From positions 186,001 to 250,000 of the forward strand of contig NZ_JALMDK010000008.1 in assembly GCF_023094165.1 (NCBI RefSeq): a stretch of 64,000 bases of DNA, given 5' to 3'. This DNA comes from Crossiella sp. S99.2. Lineage in GTDB: Bacteria; Actinomycetota; Actinomycetes; Mycobacteriales; Pseudonocardiaceae. Under the pieces are notes generated by a model that saw nothing but the letters and a program-made list of their open reading frames with translations, ran no database searches and was not told where the DNA came from. Of this stretch, positions 60,639-64,000 are shown one piece after another; the first letter of the stretch is position 1, and every line of letters starts with the position of its first letter. The position numbers were made by a program, and so were the translations under genes.

Positions 60639-62272
60639 CCGCCGATGGTCCCAGACTCCGCCGCGGCGCGTTCGCGCAGCCGGAATCGTTGCAGCTTGCC
60701 GGTGGTGGTGCGGGGCAGCTCGGGCAGGAACTCGATCACCCGCGGGTACTTGTACGGCGCGATCACGCTCTTCACGAAGTCCTGCAGTTCGGTCGCTTTG
60801 GCCGCGTCGCCGGTGACGTCAGGGGCGAGCACCACATAGGCGTGCACCACCATGCCGCGCTGCTCGTCCGGCGCGCCGACCACCCCGCATTCGACTACCT
60901 CGGCATGGCTGAGCAGGGCGTTCTCCACCTCCGGGCCGGCGATGTTGTAGCCGGAGGAGATGATCATGTCGTCGGTGCGGGCCTGGTACCAGAAGTAGCC
61001 GTCGGCATCGCGCAGGTAGGCGTCGCCGGTGAGGTTCCAGCCGTCCCGCACGTAGCTCAGTTGCCGCTCGTCGTCCAGGTAGCGGCAGCCGGTCGGGCCG
61101 CGCACCGCGAGCCTGCCGACCACGCCGTCCGGCGCCGGTTTCCCGTGCTCGTCCAGGATTTCCGCCCGGAACCCGGGGACCGGTCGGCCGGTGGCGCCAG
61201 GCCGGATGTCGTCATCGGCGGCGGAGATGAAGATGTGCAGCAACTCGGTCGCGCCGATGCCCTCGATGATCCGCAACCCGGTCGCCCGCTCGGCCTCGTG
61301 CCACACCGCGCTCGGCAACGCCTCGCCGGCCGAGACCGCCCGCCGCAACCCGCGTAATCGGTCCGCCAGTCCGGCCGCCAGCATCGCCCGGTACGCCGTC
61401 GGCGCGGTGAACAGCACGGTCACCCCATGCTCCCGCACCGCCTCGGCCAGCTCGGCCGGCGTGGCCCGCTCCAGCAACAGCGTCGCCGCGCCCACGTGCA
61501 GCGGGAACACCACCAGGCCGCCGAGACCGAAGGTGAAGCCCAGCGGGGGAGTGCCGGTGAAGACGTCCCGCGCGTCCGGGCGCAGCACGTGCCGGGCGAA
61601 GGTGTCGGAGTTGGCCAGCACATCCCGGTGGAAGTGCAACGTCGCCTTGGGCCGCCCGGTGGTGCCGGAGGTGAAGGCCAGCAACGCCACGTCGTCCGCC
61701 GCGGTGGCCACCGGCGCGAACCCGGCCGGTTTCGCCGCCGCGCGCACCGTCAGGTCCGCCGGGTCATCGCCGCCGTAGCTGATCACCGGCAGGTCCACGG
61801 CCGCCAGCTCGGCCAGGAACCGGTTGTCGCACAGCGCGATCGCCGGTTTCGCGATCTCGGTCAGCGTGCGCAGTTCACCCGAGCGCAGCAGCGGCATGGT
61901 GGTGACCGCGACCCCGCCTGCCCGCAGCACGCCGAACCAGCAGGCCACCAGCCACGGGTTGTTCGGCCCGCGTAGCAGCACCCGGTTGCCCGGCACCAGC
62001 CCGCAGTCCTCCACCAGCACCCGCGCGACCTGGTTCGCCCGGTCCCGCAACTGCCCGTAGGTCCAGGCCGGACCGGTGGGGCTGAGCAGGCACGGCCGGT
62101 CCGCGCCGTGCCGGGCGATGGTGTCCTCCAACAGGGTGACCGCGCAGTTCAGCCGGTCCGGGTAGACCAGCTCGGGCAGGCTGAACTCCAGTTCCGGCCA
62201 CTGCTCGCGCGGTGGCAGGTGGTCCCGGCAGAACGTGTCGACGTGTGCTGAGCGGGACAGATCCACGGGCAC
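60635..62272 (-). CDS. 2-Aminobenzoate/benzoate-type CoA ligase
   Basis: The product has 545 residues and a long N-terminus (SAHVDTFCRDHLPPREQWPEL) typical of 2-aminobenzoate-CoA ligases. FTSGTTGRPKAT is the P-loop, with HFHRD just after it; GIGATELLHIFIS, GWNLTGDAYLRDADGYFWY, RTDDMIISSGYNI and PRTTTGKLQRFRLRE complete the fold. It would convert an aromatic acid plus ATP and CoA to the thioester used by the monooxygenase at 57029. The start is the GTG at 62272; GTG 62266 is a close alternative. It is divergent from the PaaX-like regulator. Confidence 0.87.
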   Translation of the reverse strand: MPVDLSRSAHVDTFCRDHLPPREQWPELEFSLPELVYPDRLNCAVTLLEDTIARHGADRPCLLSPTGPAWTYGQLRDRANQVARVLVEDCGLVPGNRVLLRGPNNPWLVACWFGVLRAGGVAVTTMPLLRSGELRTLTEIAKPAIALCDNRFLAELAAVDLPVISYGGDDPADLTVRAAAKPAGFAPVATAADDVALLAFTSGTTGRPKATLHFHRDVLANSDTFARHVLRPDARDVFTGTPPLGFTFGLGGLVVFPLHVGAATLLLERATPAELAEAVREHGVTVLFTAPTAYRAMLAAGLADRLRGLRRAVSAGEALPSAVWHEAERATGLRIIEGIGATELLHIFISAADDDIRPGATGRPVPGFRAEILDEHGKPAPDGVVGRLAVRGPTGCRYLDDERQLSYVRDGWNLTGDAYLRDADGYFWYQARTDDMIISSGYNIAGPEVENALLSHAEVVECGVVGAPDEQRGMVVHAYVVLAPDVTGDAAKATELQDFVKSVIAPYKYPRVIEFLPELPRTTTGKLQRFRLRERAAAESGTIGG

Positions 62273-62321
62273 GCACCTCGTCTCGGCGTCGGTGAGCTGC
62301 CCGGCCAGTATTCACCGTTCA

Positions 62322-62337
62322 TGACGACAGTCAATAG
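62322..62337. promoter_or_regulatory. Candidate PaaX-type operator in front of the regulator and ligase
   Basis: TGACGACAGTCAATAG is nearly the same as the site at 59407-59422 and lies between the divergent ligase (62272) and PaaX-like (62372) starts. Confidence 0.6.
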
Positions 62338-62371
62338 GCCGACATACGCATCGACGCGATATCGTTTGCCG

Positions 62372-63232
62372 GTGACCACCCTGGTTGACCTGTCCGAAGT
62401 GGACGGGGGAGCGGCGGACGCCCAGTCCGCGCAACCCCGCCAGCTCATCGTCACCGTCTACGGCCTCTACGCCCGCGAGGTCGGCGGCTGGCTGTCGGTG
62501 GCCGCCCTGATCCGCCTGCTGGGCGAACTGGGCGTGGACGAACCGGCGGTGCGGTCCTCCATCTCCCGGCTCAAGCGACGCGGCATCCTGGACGCCTCCC
62601 GGGTGGGTGGCGCGGCCGGATACGCCCTGTCCGAGCAGGCCAGACTCATCCTGCGCGAGGGCGACCACCGCATCTTCGAGCGTCCGAGGGCCACCGTGGC
62701 CGACGGCTGGGTGCTGGCGGTGTTCTCCGTCCCCGAGTCCGAGCGCCAGAAGCGGCACACCCTGCGCTCCCAGCTCACCCGGCTCGGCTTCGGCAACACC
62801 GCCCCCGGCGTGTGGATCGCCCCGGCACACCTGCGTGCCGAGACCGCCGAGGTCCTCTCCCGCCTGGACCTGTCCGCCTACGTCGACCTGTTCCGCGCCG
62901 ACCACCTGGGCTTCGCCGAACTGACCGACAAGGTCGCCACCTGGTGGGACCTGGCCGCCCTGCGCGCGCTGTACACGGAGTTCCTCACCGCGCACCGCCC
63001 ACTGCTGGCCCGCTGGCGTCGCCGCCGCACGGTGCAGCCCGCCGAGGCATTCGCCGACTACGTCCGCCTGCTCACGGCCTGGCGCCGCCTGCCCTACCTG
63101 GACCCGGGCCTGCCTGCCGAGTTGCTGCCGGCGGACTGGCCCGGCGCCGAAGCCGCCGAGTTGTTCACCGCGCTGCAGGACAAGCTCGCCCCGGCCGCGC
63201 ACGACCACGCCGAGTCCCGCATCACCTCCTGA
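62372..63232 (+). CDS. PaaX-like transcriptional regulator
   Basis: The product has 286 residues from the GTG at 62372. An N-terminal winged helix (LIVTVYGLYAREVGGWLSVAALIRLLGELGV, VRSSISRLKRRGIL in outline) and the PaaX C-terminal domain (GWVLAVFSVPESERQKRHTLRSQLTRLGFG and GVWIAPAH) are clear. PaaX proteins repress aromatic CoA-thioester pathways and respond to the acyl-CoA. A start at 62321 would put the operator inside the gene. TATCGT at 62360-62365 is 6 bases before the GTG (leaderless). The 3' end overlaps the next, convergent gene by 11 bases. Confidence 0.85.
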   Translation: MTTLVDLSEVDGGAADAQSAQPRQLIVTVYGLYAREVGGWLSVAALIRLLGELGVDEPAVRSSISRLKRRGILDASRVGGAAGYALSEQARLILREGDHRIFERPRATVADGWVLAVFSVPESERQKRHTLRSQLTRLGFGNTAPGVWIAPAHLRAETAEVLSRLDLSAYVDLFRADHLGFAELTDKVATWWDLAALRALYTEFLTAHRPLLARWRRRRTVQPAEAFADYVRLLTAWRRLPYLDPGLPAELLPADWPGAEAAELFTALQDKLAPAAHDHAESRITS

Positions 63233-63518
63233 CTCCATAGAGCTGGTTGAGATCCAGCACGTGGTGGCCCAGCACCGTGCAGGCAGGCACGTCCAGCACC
63301 ACCACGAGAAACACGTTCCGCGGACCGGGGAACAGCACATGCCGGAAGCCCAGCTCCGGCATGTCCCGCACCGCCTCGGGCGTGGCCGCGAACCCACGCC
63401 GCTGGGCACGCGGGACCGACTTCAGATAGGCCCGGACCACCGCGGGCACCTCGGCGGCGACGAGGACCGGATGGGTCTGGATGGTCGCGCGGAACTCCGC
63501 GTCGGTGAGCAGGCGCAT
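63222..63518 (-). CDS. Small protein of unknown function
   Basis: The product has 98 residues beginning RLLTDAEFRATIQTHPVL and ending LDLNQLYGVRR; the middle contains VRDMPELGFRHVLFPGPRNVFLVVVLD. It is a compact alpha/beta sequence with no signal or membrane segment. Its ATG overlaps the stop of the DinB-like gene (TGATG), so the two are coupled. I do not recognise the family. Confidence 0.7.
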   Translation of the reverse strand: MRLLTDAEFRATIQTHPVLVAAEVPAVVRAYLKSVPRAQRRGFAATPEAVRDMPELGFRHVLFPGPRNVFLVVVLDVPACTVLGHHVLDLNQLYGVRR

Positions 63519-64000
63519 CAGTGGCCGGTGACCCCGTCGGTCCGCTCCCGTAAGAGATCCGCGTGCCCGCAGTGCCGCGCGTACTCCGCGATCATGTGCA
63601 CCACGACCCGGCGTAAGGCCAGCGGCCGCCCGGTGGCCAGGTGGACCCCGGTGTCCTCCAGCGCGTGCGCGGCCAGGATCTCCCGCGACTTCGCCACCTC
63701 GGCCCGCCACACCGCGAACGCCTCGTCGACGTCCCCGTCCAGGCTGTCGAAGTCCTGGCTGGGGTCCTCGTCGGAGTAGTACAGGTGCGGCACGTCCCGC
63801 TGGGCGAACTGCATCTGGAACCACCACCGTTCCGCCCCGGACAGGTGCCGCAGTAGCCCGTGCAGGGTCAGGCTCGACGGTGGAATCTGGGCGTGGGACA
63901 GGGCTTCCGGTGCGACGCCCCGGCATTTCAGCTCGAAGGTGGTCCGGTGCCAGTCCAGGTAGGCGGTCAGGATCTCGCGTTCGGAACCGTCCAGGGGCAA
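63518..64000 (-). CDS. DinB-like (DUF664) protein, partial
   Basis: About 160 residues are visible, entering from beyond the right edge. LRHLSGAERWWFQMQF and VVHMIAEYARHCGHADLLRE carry the histidines of the DinB four-helix bundle; such proteins bind a divalent metal and some are mycothiol-dependent transferases. A TTG at 63998-64000 could be the start but the gene may begin outside the window. Confidence 0.82.
   Translation of the reverse strand: MPLDGSEREILTAYLDWHRTTFELKCRGVAPEALSHAQIPPSSLTLHGLLRHLSGAERWWFQMQFAQRDVPHLYYSDEDPSQDFDSLDGDVDEAFAVWRAEVAKSREILAAHALEDTGVHLATGRPLALRRVVVHMIAEYARHCGHADLLRERTDGVTGH

Overview
The window is high-GC, densely coded DNA with many GTG starts, GGAGG-type ribosome sites and TANNNT -10 boxes placed directly before start codons. 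Together with Mce and F420-type proteins this points to an actinomycete. My inference is a Pseudonocardiales-like soil organism; no rRNA or tRNA gene is present to settle it.

Positions 1-31974 form a steroid (cholesterol) side-chain catabolism and uptake region that resembles the mycobacterial KstR regulon in content and partly in order. A leftward operon (4527 to beyond 1) encodes an OB-fold/DUF35 protein, two lipid-transfer-type thiolases (Ltp4, Ltp3) and a cholesterol-oxidase-like flavoenzyme that runs off the edge. Divergent from it are an LLM (F420-type) oxidoreductase, an acyl-CoA synthetase and a PNPOx-like protein. EchA19 and FadD19 diverge from a shared control region, and FadD19 is followed by a nitronate-monooxygenase-like protein. 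After a large secreted GH2 beta-galactosidase that looks out of place come FadE27 and FadE26 (leftward). Divergent from these is a long operon: alcohol dehydrogenase, SDR, aldehyde dehydrogenase, SDR, YrbE4A/B, Mce4A-F and two Mce-associated proteins. Most junctions in it overlap by 1-4 bases. KstR-like palindromes (AACnnGTT core) sit in all three divergent control regions. Together these genes would import sterol, oxidise it, activate the side chain as a CoA ester and begin beta-oxidation. Ring-degradation genes are not in the window.

Positions 31975-51878 are a mixed accessory/housekeeping stretch: an ArsR/SRPBCC pair, a GH18 chitinase with a DasR-like site, a serine hydrolase, a very large GH92 mannosidase-like protein, an F420-type flavoprotein, an astacin-like metalloprotease, two TetR regulators, two overlapping zinc-finger microproteins, a long-chain acyl-CoA ligase, a secreted lipase, a GH43/AbfB protein and several proteins of unknown function. 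Well-formed hairpin terminators separate several units.

Positions 51875-63232 look like an aromatic-acid CoA-thioester catabolic cluster. A leftward operon carries a fused flavin monooxygenase/old-yellow-enzyme protein of the anthraniloyl-CoA (salicylyl-CoA) monooxygenase type, an ADP-forming-type acyl-CoA ligase, an AMP-forming ligase and a divergent B12-type acyl-CoA mutase large chain. Around it are an SDR, a 2-aminobenzoate/benzoate-type CoA ligase, a DUF952 protein and a PaaX-like regulator. An almost identical 16-base motif lies in the SDR/monooxygenase control region and in front of the PaaX-like gene. The window ends with a small unknown gene and a partial DinB-like gene.

A family of about 21-bp GTTGGCC-containing tandem repeats occurs at six places. 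In one place it appears to be translated as the N-terminus of the Mce4E lipoprotein.
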